A DNA stretch of 64,000 bases from Clostridia bacterium (GTDB lineage Bacteria > Bacillota > Clostridia > Oscillospirales > SIG627): contig JAFUKG010000030.1 in assembly GCA_017467865.1 (NCBI GenBank), positions 1 to 64,000 on the forward strand, given 5' to 3'. Below the pieces are notes generated by a model. That model saw only the letters and a program-made list of their open reading frames with translations, made no database searches and was not told the DNA's origin. Shown here one piece after another: positions 7,604 to 16,191 of this stretch (position 1 is its first letter; each line of letters starts with the position of its first letter). The position numbers and the translations under genes are program-made.

Positions 7604-7631
7604 AAAAAGCGGCTGGAAACAGCCGCTTTTT
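7604..7631 (+). terminator. Terminator after the GH39-like gene
   Basis: AAAAAGCGGCTG (7604-7615), loop GAAA, CAGCCGCTTTTT (7620-7631): a textbook GNRA-loop intrinsic terminator. Confidence 0.9.
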
Positions 7632-7633
7632 GA

Positions 7634-7740
7634 GTGCAGAATTAAGAATGCAGAATGCTGAATTGTGGACAATTTCGGCATAGCCGAAATTTACGATTAA
7701 ATACTAATTTGCCATTAGCAAATTTACTTTTATTTTGCAT
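7634..7740. repeat. Dispersed intergenic element: GCAGAAT-rich lead plus hairpins
   Basis: A lead of short GCAGAAT/AAGAAT/TGAATTGTGGA units is followed by hairpins AATTTCGGC-ATA-GCCGAAATT and AATTTGC-CATTA-GCAAATT. The lead closely matches 32482-32520, and related pieces occur at 9362, 38110, 38575, 39706 and 40970. Non-coding; function unknown. Confidence 0.6.
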
Positions 7741-7741
7741 T

Positions 7742-7769
7742 AAAAAATCACCCCGAGGGGTGATTTTTT
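7742..7769 (-). terminator. Terminator of the ASRT/M24/M81 operon
   Basis: AAAAAATCACCCC (7742-7754) against GGGGTGATTTTTT (7757-7769), just past the stop codon at 7772. Confidence 0.85.
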
Positions 7770-7771
7770 TA

Positions 7772-8143
7772 CTATATAGCGCAAAAGCCTGTGGAATAGT
7801 AACCAAGGTTATGTCTGCGATCAAGACGTCCAAAGGAGGCGCAGATGGGAACGTCTGAGTCAAGCTCCACCGAATACTGACCGAAGGGGATTTCAAACTT
7901 TTCTTCGCAGAAGGGAAGGTCCATTCTGATGCAGATTACTCTTTCTGCAGGGATAACGAGATGCAGGTCTCTCACGGGCTCTTTATCCTCAAAGTAAAGA
8001 GTTACGTTTATGTGAGCATCTGTCTTATTTTTATTAGTTATCATCATAGCCTCGTGTCCCGGAAGTGACATATCGTCTCCGTTTCCGGGCAGGTCACCGT
8101 CGATGAACATATAGTGCTTATAGCCAAGTACTGCTTCTGACAT
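7772..8143 (-). CDS. ASRT-family (sensory rhodopsin transducer-like) small beta protein
   Basis: 123 residues, the full length of the family founded by the Anabaena sensory rhodopsin transducer. Recognisable signatures are a central NKNKTDAHINVTLYFEDKEPV, VIPAERVICIRMDLP, and the SDVPICASFGRLD motif near the end. The family forms soluble tetramers and has been proposed to bind small molecules; most members, like this one, have no rhodopsin nearby. GGAGG precedes the ATG. It is the last gene of a probable operon behind an M81 and an M24 protein, so a ligand-sensing or carrier role in that catabolic pathway is an inference. Confidence 0.85.
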   Translation of the reverse strand: MSEAVLGYKHYMFIDGDLPGNGDDMSLPGHEAMMITNKNKTDAHINVTLYFEDKEPVRDLHLVIPAERVICIRMDLPFCEEKFEIPFGQYSVELDSDVPICASFGRLDRRHNLGYYSTGFCAI

Positions 8144-8153
8144 AGCTACCTCC

Positions 8154-9326
8154 TTATAAGTCCTTCATAAAGTAGTCGAACATCTTGGGAGAGAGGGGCT
8201 TTGAGCCGTTTTCGGTGATGATGAAGCCCGTTTCAATTCTACCGCCGTGAAGGTCGGGGTGACCGAAGAAGCTTACGTCAACCATTACTGCCATACCGGG
8301 AACGAGAACGAAGTCGCCGTTAGGGCCGAAGAAGGGAGACTCAGCCTCCATAAGACCGATAGAGTGAGCGAAGGGACAAACGAGATAGTCGATAAGTCCG
8401 TGCTTTTCATAGTAGAGTCTGCCGGGAACGTCGATTTCACGACCCGACATACCGGGCTTCAGCATTTCGTGAGTGAGACGGAAGGTCTCTCTCATATGGT
8501 TTAAAAGGTCCTTCTGCTTATGTGTGTAAACGCCGTTTACGGGAATTGTATCACCAAAGGTGCCTGCATATCCGTTGAAGCGGGGAGCAATACCAATCAT
8601 TACAAGCTCGCCGTCCTGCATAGCCTTGTTGGTAGCGGTGGGAACAACTGCCTTTGCACGCTCACCTGAGCCTACGATGGTGGAGTAAGCGAAGCTTGTA
8701 GCACCGTTCTTACGGCAATATGCTTCACCTGCGGCTGCAACTTCAAATTCAAACGCACCGGGCTTTATAGCTTCCATCATCTTGTCTCTTGCTACGTCGC
8801 AAAGCTCTGTTGCCTTCTGAATCTGATCGCCTTCCCAAGCCGACTTGTATGCTCTGAGAGTTTCGTATTCGTCGGTGATATCCACCATTTCAACTCCCTC
8901 AAAGCCTGCCATAAAGTCGCAGTATACCTGATGGGGAATTGTGGAAGTGCCTACAAAGCCGATGCGGCGGAGCACTGTGCCTTCGCTCTTAAGCTCGTCG
9001 TTGAGCTCTTTGAAGTTCATAATGGTAGCGTTGGGATACTCTTCGTCGGGCACCATAAACACGGGGAAGCAACGAACCTTTGTAATAGCCGAGTTCATCT
9101 TTGCGAAAGGCTCTGATTCGGGACCTCCAAGAAGTATGGGTTCACCTTCTACGGGAACGAGCACAGAGCCCTTTTCAAACTGACCGCACCAACCGGTGAG
9201 ATACCAGCCGTTTGCAACGTTCAGCTCATCGAAGTAGATAAGAGCGGCGTCCAGGTTCTTAGCTCTCAGAATTTCTTTTATTTTTTCAAGTCTTTTTTCT
9301 GTTTCTGCCATGTTGTAATATGCCAT
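8154..9326 (-). CDS. M24-family (creatinase/Xaa-Pro peptidase fold) protein lacking two metal ligands
   Basis: 390 residues: a creatinase N-terminal domain (~1-155) and a pita-bread domain (~165-390). Gapless alignment with the metal-site segment of aminopeptidase P puts Gly245 and Thr256 where the two metal-binding Asp belong (segment VMIGIAPRF then NGYAGTFGD). His321 (FAHSIGL) and Glu365 (GRIETG) are kept, and Asp350 replaces a Glu. It is therefore probably a metal-free creatinase-like hydrolase rather than a true aminopeptidase. Start: AAGGAG lies 8 bp before the ATG at 9326; the frame stays open to 9443 but that extension is AT-rich and unlike the family. The operon with M81 and ASRT genes suggests breakdown of an amide or peptide-like compound. 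Confidence 0.9.
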   Translation of the reverse strand: MAYYNMAETEKRLEKIKEILRAKNLDAALIYFDELNVANGWYLTGWCGQFEKGSVLVPVEGEPILLGGPESEPFAKMNSAITKVRCFPVFMVPDEEYPNATIMNFKELNDELKSEGTVLRRIGFVGTSTIPHQVYCDFMAGFEGVEMVDITDEYETLRAYKSAWEGDQIQKATELCDVARDKMMEAIKPGAFEFEVAAAGEAYCRKNGATSFAYSTIVGSGERAKAVVPTATNKAMQDGELVMIGIAPRFNGYAGTFGDTIPVNGVYTHKQKDLLNHMRETFRLTHEMLKPGMSGREIDVPGRLYYEKHGLIDYLVCPFAHSIGLMEAESPFFGPNGDFVLVPGMAVMVDVSFFGHPDLHGGRIETGFIITENGSKPLSPKMFDYFMKDL

Positions 9327-9361
9327 AATATATTCTCCTTTTCTTGCCGTAAACGGCTTAT

Positions 9362-9452
9362 AATTTGTGAATGAATATTGAATATTGAAGAATGAATAAT
9401 TTCGGACAATTTCGCAAAAGACGAAATTAACATTAATTTTCATTTAACCCCA
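9362..9452. repeat. Dispersed intergenic element between the M24 and M81 genes
   Basis: GAATGAATATTGAATATTGAAGAATGAATAATTT-type lead followed by the hairpin AATTTCG-CAAAAGA-CGAAATT. Same design as the element at 7634. It fills most of the gap inside the operon and is unlikely to encode anything. Confidence 0.5.
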
Positions 9453-9472
9453 AAATTATTTATGAATGTTTG

Positions 9473-10882
9473 TCATATAAAATTATCGTCGAGAGGGAAC
9501 ATGGGTCGCCTTATGTTTTTCATATGCATATCCTCAAGACGCTCTGTTGATGCTCCCGGTGTGAAGGCGAGTATTGCGCGGGGTGCGATTTTGGCAAGCT
9601 CGGGGAAAAGATATCCAAGCTTTACCACAATTATTTTATAATCGTTTATATCAATATCCACCGACTCAAATATATCGGGTCGGCACATTGACGCTCTGTT
9701 TTTTGTTATAACAACGGTAAAGTTACCGCAGTCCAAAGTTGCCGAGTGACCCTCGTTTCCTCCCGTGTAGGAAAGGATGTCACCCTTGTGAATGAGCACT
9801 CCTTTTATTTTTGCCTTTTCGCTATTTTTGTCCAGTGTACCGCCTACTGTTATTTCCACAGTATCGCCGATTTGGGCACTGTAGCATATATCGCAGGCGG
9901 GAGCATCGGCTATTCCCGCAACAAGAACGTTTTTAGCGCCTGCTTTTATCACACGGTTGAGCATAAAGGCGTTGTCACCCGACGCTCCTGCCGTGGTGTT
10001 GTCTCCCGAATCGGAGATAAACACCTGCCCCTTGTCTGCCATTGCAAGCTCAATTGCCTTTTCGGGCTCGGCGGTTTCTACAAGAAATTTAAAATCATAT
10101 CTTGCGTCATAGAATTTTTTTGCAAGGATGTCGGCGTATTTTTGTGCGGTTTCAGGGTCGCTTTTGTGAGTTACCACAAAATTCGGTCCCATATAAGGCT
10201 CATCTACCCAAGGCTGACCGTTGAAAACCTGCACAGACATCATATCGGGCACGGTTCTCTCGATTTCCTCGGCGTATTCCATAATGCTTTTTAAAGGTTC
10301 AAGAGAGGTTTGCACCGCATCTCCGGGGATTACAACGTTTGCACGGGCAATTGCGGGGGTAGGCAGTATTTTCTCTTCTATACATTCAAAAAGAAGCTTC
10401 ATCGCCCGCTCCTGCGTTTCCTTGTGGTCGGTGTGAGGTGCCGTGCGGAAAGCGGTGATAACGTTTGCCATTTCAACTATTTCGTCGGTGTTGTCTGCGT
10501 GAAAGTCCATGGCAAGGGATATGGGAATATTGTAGCCCACCTTGTCACGAATGAGCTTCAGGAGATAAGTATCTCCCGAGCCGATTTCTTCAACACAAAG
10601 TGCACCGTGAAGATAGAGCCATATTCCGTCAACGTCGGTGGGGATGCCGTCTGCAATATCATGAGCAAGCTTTAAAAAATCCTCTTTGCTTACGGCTCCG
10701 CCGGGGAGAGCATGGGCGTAAAGGGTGGGTATTACAACGACATTTTTCTCGCGAAGTAAATCCATAACCTTGATTTTTTCATACATTGCCTCACCTTTCG
10801 CGTAGTCAAAGTCGGAAAGGCGGGTAGGAACAGGAGAAAGACTGTTTCCCTCGCATTGTAATGAGCCTATGGCTATTTTCAT
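9473..10882 (-). CDS. M81-family metallopeptidase (MlrC-like)
   Basis: 469 residues, close to the family length of ~480-500. N-terminal domain signatures: SLQCEGNSLSP (E11, N13), LYLHGALC, MDFHADNTD and FRTAPHTDHKET, which carry the His/Asp zinc ligands of MlrC. The C-terminal domain has SDSGDNTTAGASGDN. MlrC is known from degradation of the peptide toxin microcystin; most homologues are unstudied and probably cut small peptides or amides. GGGGTG five bases before the ATG at 10882 decides the start over the GTG at 10888. It is first in the minus-strand operon with the M24 and ASRT genes. Confidence 0.92.
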   Translation of the reverse strand: MKIAIGSLQCEGNSLSPVPTRLSDFDYAKGEAMYEKIKVMDLLREKNVVVIPTLYAHALPGGAVSKEDFLKLAHDIADGIPTDVDGIWLYLHGALCVEEIGSGDTYLLKLIRDKVGYNIPISLAMDFHADNTDEIVEMANVITAFRTAPHTDHKETQERAMKLLFECIEEKILPTPAIARANVVIPGDAVQTSLEPLKSIMEYAEEIERTVPDMMSVQVFNGQPWVDEPYMGPNFVVTHKSDPETAQKYADILAKKFYDARYDFKFLVETAEPEKAIELAMADKGQVFISDSGDNTTAGASGDNAFMLNRVIKAGAKNVLVAGIADAPACDICYSAQIGDTVEITVGGTLDKNSEKAKIKGVLIHKGDILSYTGGNEGHSATLDCGNFTVVITKNRASMCRPDIFESVDIDINDYKIIVVKLGYLFPELAKIAPRAILAFTPGASTERLEDMHMKNIRRPMFPLDDNFI

Positions 10883-11018
10883 GGTCACACCCCATTTTCT
10901 CTTTATCTTAATTTGATTATAATTGAAACAAAAATTAAATTAAATACAATAATGTCAATAAAACATATCTTTTTGTAAAGAGGCGATATTGATTTAAATA
11001 CAATTTACTTACAAATAG

Positions 11019-11052
11019 AAATACTCCCGAAAATTACTTTTCGGGAGTATTT
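11019..11052 (-). terminator. Terminator containing the AraC stop codon in its loop
   Basis: A 15-bp stem, 11019-11033 with 11038-11052 (core ATACTCCCG/CGGGAGTAT). The stop codon TAA of the AraC gene sits at the loop (11034-11036). On the minus strand a T-rich tract follows. Confidence 0.75.
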
Positions 11053-11909
11053 TTAAACTCACTTGGAGAAACACCTGTTATTCTTTTAAAGACTCTTGAA
11101 AAATATAGGGGATTTGAAAAGCCGAGCATATCTGAAATTTGGGAAAAATTGTAGGTTTTCAGAAGTATGAGGCTTTTTGCCTCCTCTATTTTTAATTTTG
11201 TGATGTATTCATTCATAGTGCATCCGCACTCTTTGAGGAAGGCTTTAGAAAGATACGCCCTTGAATAATTCATCTCACGGCAAATTTCTTCAACGCTTAT
11301 CCTGCTGTAAAGGTGAAGAAAAATCTTATTTTTTATTGCCGATACAAGCTTTTCTTCCTTGGTTTCGCTCATGGGGGAGGGGGTGTTTTTTACGTTGTGG
11401 GTCTGTCTTAAAATGAGAATGATGAACTGCTCAAGATAGGTTCTTATCATTTGCTGACCGCCCAGCATTGCGTTTTCGGACACCTTCAGCCTTTGATTGT
11501 CGGGGGTATTGAAGGGAAAATCAAAAACGCGACTTGCCTCTTCAAGAATACTTACAATGAAGCCTCTCAGCTTTGGCGAAAGCCTGAAGTGCTTGTCTCT
11601 GAAAGTCTGCATATGGGGAGAATTACAGATGAAGCCTATAACGTAGTAGCTTGCTCCCGTGGGGGAGAGAGGTTTGTGCAGGTGGTATTCTCCGGGCTTA
11701 TGGAATACGCATTCTCCTTCCTTTAAATCAAAACTGTCGTTTTCGGTGTTGACCGATAACACTCCGCGGTCCACGTACACAAACTCCCAAAAGCTGTGCT
11801 TTTCGCCCTTCATTGAAAATTGCTCTTTGAATTCAAAGAAGTTTACAATGGCTATCTTGTGGATATTTATAATATTGGATATTTGATGCTTTATATATTC
11901 GTCGCTCAT
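11034..11909 (-). CDS. AraC-family transcriptional regulator
   Basis: 291 residues. The N-terminal half is a cupin-like sugar-sensing domain (SFWEFVYVDRGVLSV, then FDLKEGECVFHKPGEYHLH). The C-terminal ~100 residues hold the two AraC HTH motifs (ISVEEICREMNYSRAYLSKAFLKECG and FSQISDMLGFSNPLYFSRVFKRITGVSPSEF). It starts directly after the stop codon of the putative glycosidase (TAA-ATG), so the two are translationally coupled. It is the third gene of an AraC-glycosidase-AraC operon and probably activates carbohydrate genes in response to a sugar. Confidence 0.93.
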   Translation of the reverse strand: MSDEYIKHQISNIINIHKIAIVNFFEFKEQFSMKGEKHSFWEFVYVDRGVLSVNTENDSFDLKEGECVFHKPGEYHLHKPLSPTGASYYVIGFICNSPHMQTFRDKHFRLSPKLRGFIVSILEEASRVFDFPFNTPDNQRLKVSENAMLGGQQMIRTYLEQFIILILRQTHNVKNTPSPMSETKEEKLVSAIKNKIFLHLYSRISVEEICREMNYSRAYLSKAFLKECGCTMNEYITKLKIEEAKSLILLKTYNFSQISDMLGFSNPLYFSRVFKRITGVSPSEFKNTPEK

Positions 11910-14051
11910 TTAAGAAAGCCTTCCGTTTTCAAATGCCTTTATGACGGCATTTTTGTTTAATGAGGTTGAGAAATAGCGTTTCTTTGACAGAGGAAGCGTC
12001 AGAGTCGAGCCCGACCTTTTAAAGGGCGTGCCGGTACCGCCAAGTTCATCCTCATAGACAGCATCGCCGTCAAGGGCTATGGTGAGATTTCCTTCTCCCG
12101 TCTTGTGCCAGCATACGACAAAGCTCTTTCCCTTTCTTTCAAAGTAGAAGGCAGAAAGGTCCTCTTCCTTGGTCTTTATCTCATAGTAAGGGGTAAGCTC
12201 ATACTCTCCCTCTTCGTTTATAAGGAGAGTGTACTCGGTATTGGGGTCTCGGAGGGCTATTTTCTGCTCTTTGGTGAGCCAATTTTTGCGCCTTACGTCC
12301 TCCCATCGTGAAATTACTTCAAAGATATCGTCTGTTCTTGGATTTGACTTAAATCTGTCAACGTTAGACTGCATAGTTACGGGGCAGTCCCATGATGCCG
12401 CCTTTGACGTGCCATATTCGTATATGTCGGGCTGAGTATCGTTGTAGTATGCCCACCAGCCAAAATTCAGCCTTGTGAAATCGCACGCCATTCTGGGTGC
12501 TTGTTCTAAGGGGAATTCTACAATTTTCTCTTTAAAGATATTCATAGGGAAGATATCGAAGGCGTTACCTCCGCTGAGAAAGTGCCAGCTGAAATGCGCC
12601 TTTGCCGCCCCCTCGGTAAAGAGAGGCTTGGTTTTAAGCTTTTCATATATCTTGTACTGCGCAAGAGGTATGTATATTTCAAATGGAGGATTAGTTCCCT
12701 CCGAGCCGTCGTAGTAGATGAACTCAAAGCCTGCGTCATAAGCCTTTGCAAGCTTTTCACCCACCTCGTCCTGAAGGCTTGTCCTTTGGTTAATATAAAC
12801 ACTTGTTGCGCCGAATTCACTAAGGTCAAGTATACCGCCGATTTCGCCTAAATCGTGGTTTTTGATAACCGTGTCGAAATGTCCTCTCTTACACCCCGTA
12901 AAGGCGTAAGGCTGCTCGGTTGTATAACTCTCATAGGAGATAAGCTCTGTTCCGAACTTTAACACTCGGCATTTCGGATGCATAACTGTTCCCTCGGGAT
13001 TTTCTTCAACGTATAGGGTGGTGTCATCCTCGCCAAGGGGCTTTGCGAGAGTGAAGTATCTTGTAAGATTAAGTCTGTGGTCGGCGTAGGGGGAGACGTA
13101 ACGGCTCTTTATGCCGATATGCGTCTGAAGGAAATGTATACCGGGGTGAATGCCCTCGGCTTTTATCTTGTCAAGCATTGCCCTGAGGTCCTTTTCACCG
13201 TTTGGAAAATGCTCGTTATAATCAAAGTCTCCCGAATATCTGTATCCGTTCTCTTCCTTAAAGAAAGAGGAATAATAAAGGAGCATCATGGAAAATCCGC
13301 CCTTTTTGGCATAAGAAAGGTGCTCGTCAAGGGTTGCGGGATTAACGTCCCACGCCCAATAAATTGAAGCATTCAGCTCCTTTCGTCTTCGGCTTTCTAC
13401 ACCTCTGGGCAGGTCGAAATCGTGCTCCAAGGTGTCGATGCAATCAAGAAGCTCGTCGGGGGAAGAAACGATAAGTGCGGCAGAGCATCCCTTCATCTTT
13501 ATATCTCTCAAGGCATCGGCGTACATAATACGGCAGTTTTCTCTTTTTTTGCTGTCGATTTTGGTGTAAGGCATAGTTGCAAGAACGTTTACCGCCGCTT
13601 TTTCGTCAAAGGTAACGTTGAGCCACTCACCGAAGCTCTCGCGCTTCTTTACGGGAAGCTGAATGAGTCTGAACTCATATACGGGCGGGGGAGTCATAGC
13701 AAGTCTTTCAAAGTCTGCCTCCGAGATGATAAAGTCGTCAAGGGTAAAAGCAATATAGTCATCGGATTTTTTCACACTCACCGCCGCCTTGAAGCCTACA
13801 AGCTCAAAGCCAACGATAAGGCGGTCTTTTTCGAGGATAAGGGAGTTTGCCTGAAAGGTGGTTTTTTTATTGGGGTGTGAGAGCTTTATTTCGTTGTTGA
13901 AGGGTCTTTCCTCCGTAAGTGAAAAGAGAGAAAGGCTCTCGCTCTTATCAAGACATTCCTCGCCGTTTTCTTTTAAGATAAGGCTCTTCGTCTTGGCGTC
14001 GCTTCCCACAGTAAGTATAAATCGTTTATTTTCAATAATGATGTTTTCCAT
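11910..14051 (-). CDS. Putative glycoside hydrolase with TIM-barrel core (family not assigned)
   Basis: 713 residues, no signal peptide. Layout: N-terminal beta-rich domain (~1-215), a barrel-like region (~225-560) with ASIYWAWDVNPATLDEHLSYAKKGGF-type strand-helix steps and FEFIYYDGSEG, whose Asp resembles a barrel catalytic residue, and a C-terminal beta domain (~640-713). The general build recalls GH36/GH97-type enzymes, but no family signature is certain. Two AraC regulators flank it in one operon (15 bp upstream; 0 bp downstream), which strongly suggests an intracellular sugar-releasing role. A carbohydrate-binding protein without catalysis cannot be excluded. Confidence 0.7.
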   Translation of the reverse strand: MENIIIENKRFILTVGSDAKTKSLILKENGEECLDKSESLSLFSLTEERPFNNEIKLSHPNKKTTFQANSLILEKDRLIVGFELVGFKAAVSVKKSDDYIAFTLDDFIISEADFERLAMTPPPVYEFRLIQLPVKKRESFGEWLNVTFDEKAAVNVLATMPYTKIDSKKRENCRIMYADALRDIKMKGCSAALIVSSPDELLDCIDTLEHDFDLPRGVESRRRKELNASIYWAWDVNPATLDEHLSYAKKGGFSMMLLYYSSFFKEENGYRYSGDFDYNEHFPNGEKDLRAMLDKIKAEGIHPGIHFLQTHIGIKSRYVSPYADHRLNLTRYFTLAKPLGEDDTTLYVEENPEGTVMHPKCRVLKFGTELISYESYTTEQPYAFTGCKRGHFDTVIKNHDLGEIGGILDLSEFGATSVYINQRTSLQDEVGEKLAKAYDAGFEFIYYDGSEGTNPPFEIYIPLAQYKIYEKLKTKPLFTEGAAKAHFSWHFLSGGNAFDIFPMNIFKEKIVEFPLEQAPRMACDFTRLNFGWWAYYNDTQPDIYEYGTSKAASWDCPVTMQSNVDRFKSNPRTDDIFEVISRWEDVRRKNWLTKEQKIALRDPNTEYTLLINEEGEYELTPYYEIKTKEEDLSAFYFERKGKSFVVCWHKTGEGNLTIALDGDAVYEDELGGTGTPFKRSGSTLTLPLSKKRYFSTSLNKNAVIKAFENGRLS

Positions 14052-14066
14052 AAAAGCTCCTTACAG

Positions 14067-14912
14067 TTAGTTTGTTTCCTTTGATTTCTTTCGGTATTCG
14101 CCCGGAGTTATTCCAAGATGACTCTTGAAAACTCTTTGGAAATACAGTCTGTCGCTGTAGCCTGCCTGAATGGCGGTCTCTTCAATGGATAGGTTTCCTT
14201 CGTCAAGAAGGTCGCACGCTTGTCTCAGTCTGACAAGGGTTATATATTCACTTGGCGAATGGCCCGTAACCTTTTTGAAAACCTCTCTGTATCGGCTTGG
14301 ACTCAAAAATTCCATGGCGGAAAGCTCTTCTACCGACAAGGGAGAGGAAAGGTGGGTATGTATGTAGCGTATTGACAAGTCAAGCTTTCTGTCCTCTTTC
14401 TTGTTTTCCCTTCTTGAACGTCCGATTTTGAAAAGAATATATCTTAAAATGATAGCCGCCGTTTTATCGCTGTCGGCACTGCCGTTTCTGAATTCATAGA
14501 ACAGCTCCTCAAAGAGAGAAAGCACGCTCTCTTTTATGTCTACTCTTATAGGGGTGTTGAGAGGTATGTGGCAGGCGGATAAAATTGCCTCCGCTTCGCT
14601 TCCCGTGAAGTGAATCCAGCTGTAATTCACATATTCGGAGGACTCGGGAGAATTTTTGTAATTGTAGTGGGTGTTAGGGGAAACACAGATAACGTTGCCT
14701 CTTTCAAGAACAGTTTTTTCGCCTTTACAAACAGCGTCGATTTTTCCTCCCAAGATATACATAAGATAAAAATCGTGTCTTTTTCTTTTTGTTAAAAAGC
14801 TTTCCTTCAAAACGGTTTCACCGCAGGAATTTACCAAAAGAGGGACACTTCTGTCGGCAAGATTGTCTATTCTGAAGTAAGCTTGATCGGTGTGCTTTAT
14901 ACTTTCAGCCAT
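14067..14912 (-). CDS. AraC-family transcriptional regulator
   Basis: 281 residues. N-terminal cupin sensor (FYLMYILGGKIDAVCKGEKTVLERGNVICVSPNTHYNYK) and C-terminal double HTH (LSVEELSAMEFLSPSRYREVFKKVTGHSPSEYI and LSIEETAIQAGYSDRLYFQRVFKSHLGITPGEYRK). It heads the operon with the putative glycosidase and a second AraC regulator, and is divergent from the Gfo/Idh/MocA dehydrogenase gene. Its sensor domain differs from that of the second AraC, so the pair may read different ligands. Confidence 0.93.
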   Translation of the reverse strand: MAESIKHTDQAYFRIDNLADRSVPLLVNSCGETVLKESFLTKRKRHDFYLMYILGGKIDAVCKGEKTVLERGNVICVSPNTHYNYKNSPESSEYVNYSWIHFTGSEAEAILSACHIPLNTPIRVDIKESVLSLFEELFYEFRNGSADSDKTAAIILRYILFKIGRSRRENKKEDRKLDLSIRYIHTHLSSPLSVEELSAMEFLSPSRYREVFKKVTGHSPSEYITLVRLRQACDLLDEGNLSIEETAIQAGYSDRLYFQRVFKSHLGITPGEYRKKSKETN

Positions 14913-15064
14913 TTTTCTTTTTCCTTTTACAAAAATAAACTGTTGATTTGTCCATAAAAATCGTCGGTTTAGTCATTGCGTTTCTTCAAGAATTGGTATA
15001 CTATAAACTTAGATAAAAGTCAAGAGTTTTTGACTTATTTTTAAAAATAATTTAAAGGCGGTAA

Positions 15065-16090
15065 ATGAATATGTTAAAAATGGGACTTGTAGGTCTCGGT
15101 TCAATGGGCCGTGGCCACCTCAGCGTTCTTGAACAGCTTATGGCGGACGGCGTTGATATCAAGCTTGTTGCTCTCTGTGATATCGACCCTAAGGCTTTCG
15201 GTAAGGTTGACGCTACTCTCAACCTTGAAGGTATGGAAAAGGCTGACTATGACTTTTCTAAGTATCACCTCTACTCCACAGTTGAGGATATGCTTGAAAA
15301 CGAAGAGCTTGACCTTGTAAACGTAGTTGTTCCTACCTACGAGCACAGCACAGTTGCTTGTAAGGTTATGAACAAGGGTATCCACTGTCTCTCCGAGAAG
15401 CCTATGGCTCTTTCTCTTGCTCAGTGTCAGCTTATGATCGACACCGCTAAGAAGAACAACGTTCGTCTTATGATCGGTCAGTGTCTGAGATTCTGGGGCG
15501 AGTGGGCTCTCCTTAAGGAATTCTTCACAACAGGTAAGCTTGGTGCACCCGTGGGCGGTTTCTATTACAGAAATGGCGGTACACCTACAAAGGATTGGTT
15601 CCTTTGCCGTGAAAAGGGCGGTGGAGGTCTCTTTGACCAGCATATTCACGACGTAGATATGGTTAACTACCTCTACGGTATGCCTAAGGCAGTTTCCACC
15701 GTTGGTAAGATTTGTATCCCCGGCTCAGGCTACGATACTTGTGCTACAAACTACATCTATGACGAGAATTACTGCATACATACAGAGAATATCTGGGTAA
15801 ACTATGAGGGCGGATTCCGTCACGGCTTCAGAGCAGACTTTGAAGAGGGTACAGTAGTATTCGACGGTACAAAGATCAGAGCGTATAAGAAGGATTACTC
15901 CGAGATAGTTCTTCCCGACGTTCCTCAGCTCGGCGGCCACTACCCCGAAATTAAGTACTTTGTTGACATCATTCAGAGCGGTGCAGCAAATACAATCAAT
16001 CCCCCCGAATCTTCTATGGATACTATTAGAATTGCTCTTGCAGAGATGCAGTCAGCAGATCTTGGCGGACAGATAGTAGAAATCAAGTAA
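15065..16090 (+). CDS. Gfo/Idh/MocA-family NAD(P)-dependent sugar/cyclitol dehydrogenase
   Basis: 341 residues. Rossmann domain with GLVGLGSMGRGH at residues 7-18; the family EKP motif is in HCLSEKPMAL near residue 114 (the Lys takes part in catalysis); the C-terminal alpha/beta domain has GGGGLFDQHIHDVDMVNYLYG with the conserved Asp and His. Members oxidise or reduce sugars, inositols or amino sugars; the substrate is not clear. Divergent from the AraC-glycosidase operon, so it may act on the released sugar. Followed by a good terminator. The second in-frame ATG (15071) is possible, but GGCGGT fits the first. Confidence 0.92.
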   Translation: MNMLKMGLVGLGSMGRGHLSVLEQLMADGVDIKLVALCDIDPKAFGKVDATLNLEGMEKADYDFSKYHLYSTVEDMLENEELDLVNVVVPTYEHSTVACKVMNKGIHCLSEKPMALSLAQCQLMIDTAKKNNVRLMIGQCLRFWGEWALLKEFFTTGKLGAPVGGFYYRNGGTPTKDWFLCREKGGGGLFDQHIHDVDMVNYLYGMPKAVSTVGKICIPGSGYDTCATNYIYDENYCIHTENIWVNYEGGFRHGFRADFEEGTVVFDGTKIRAYKKDYSEIVLPDVPQLGGHYPEIKYFVDIIQSGAANTINPPESSMDTIRIALAEMQSADLGGQIVEIK

Positions 16091-16098
16091 TTTTGATA

Positions 16099-16138
16099 AA
16101 TAGGAACCGTAATTTACTTGCGGTTCCTATTGATTTTT
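16099..16138 (+). terminator. Terminator after the dehydrogenase gene
   Basis: AATAGGAACCG (16099-16109) pairs with CGGTTCCTATT (16121-16131), followed by a run of T. Confidence 0.85.
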
Positions 16139-16191
16139 TTGTTGAATTAGTGTATAATAACAACGAAATTTAATACTAAGGAGAAATAAAT

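Noticed and set aside
9746-10294. Long plus-strand open frame opposite the M81 gene
   Set aside because: It lies wholly antisense to a well-conserved gene, has no ribosome site and encodes a Cys/Phe/His-rich sequence unlike a real protein.
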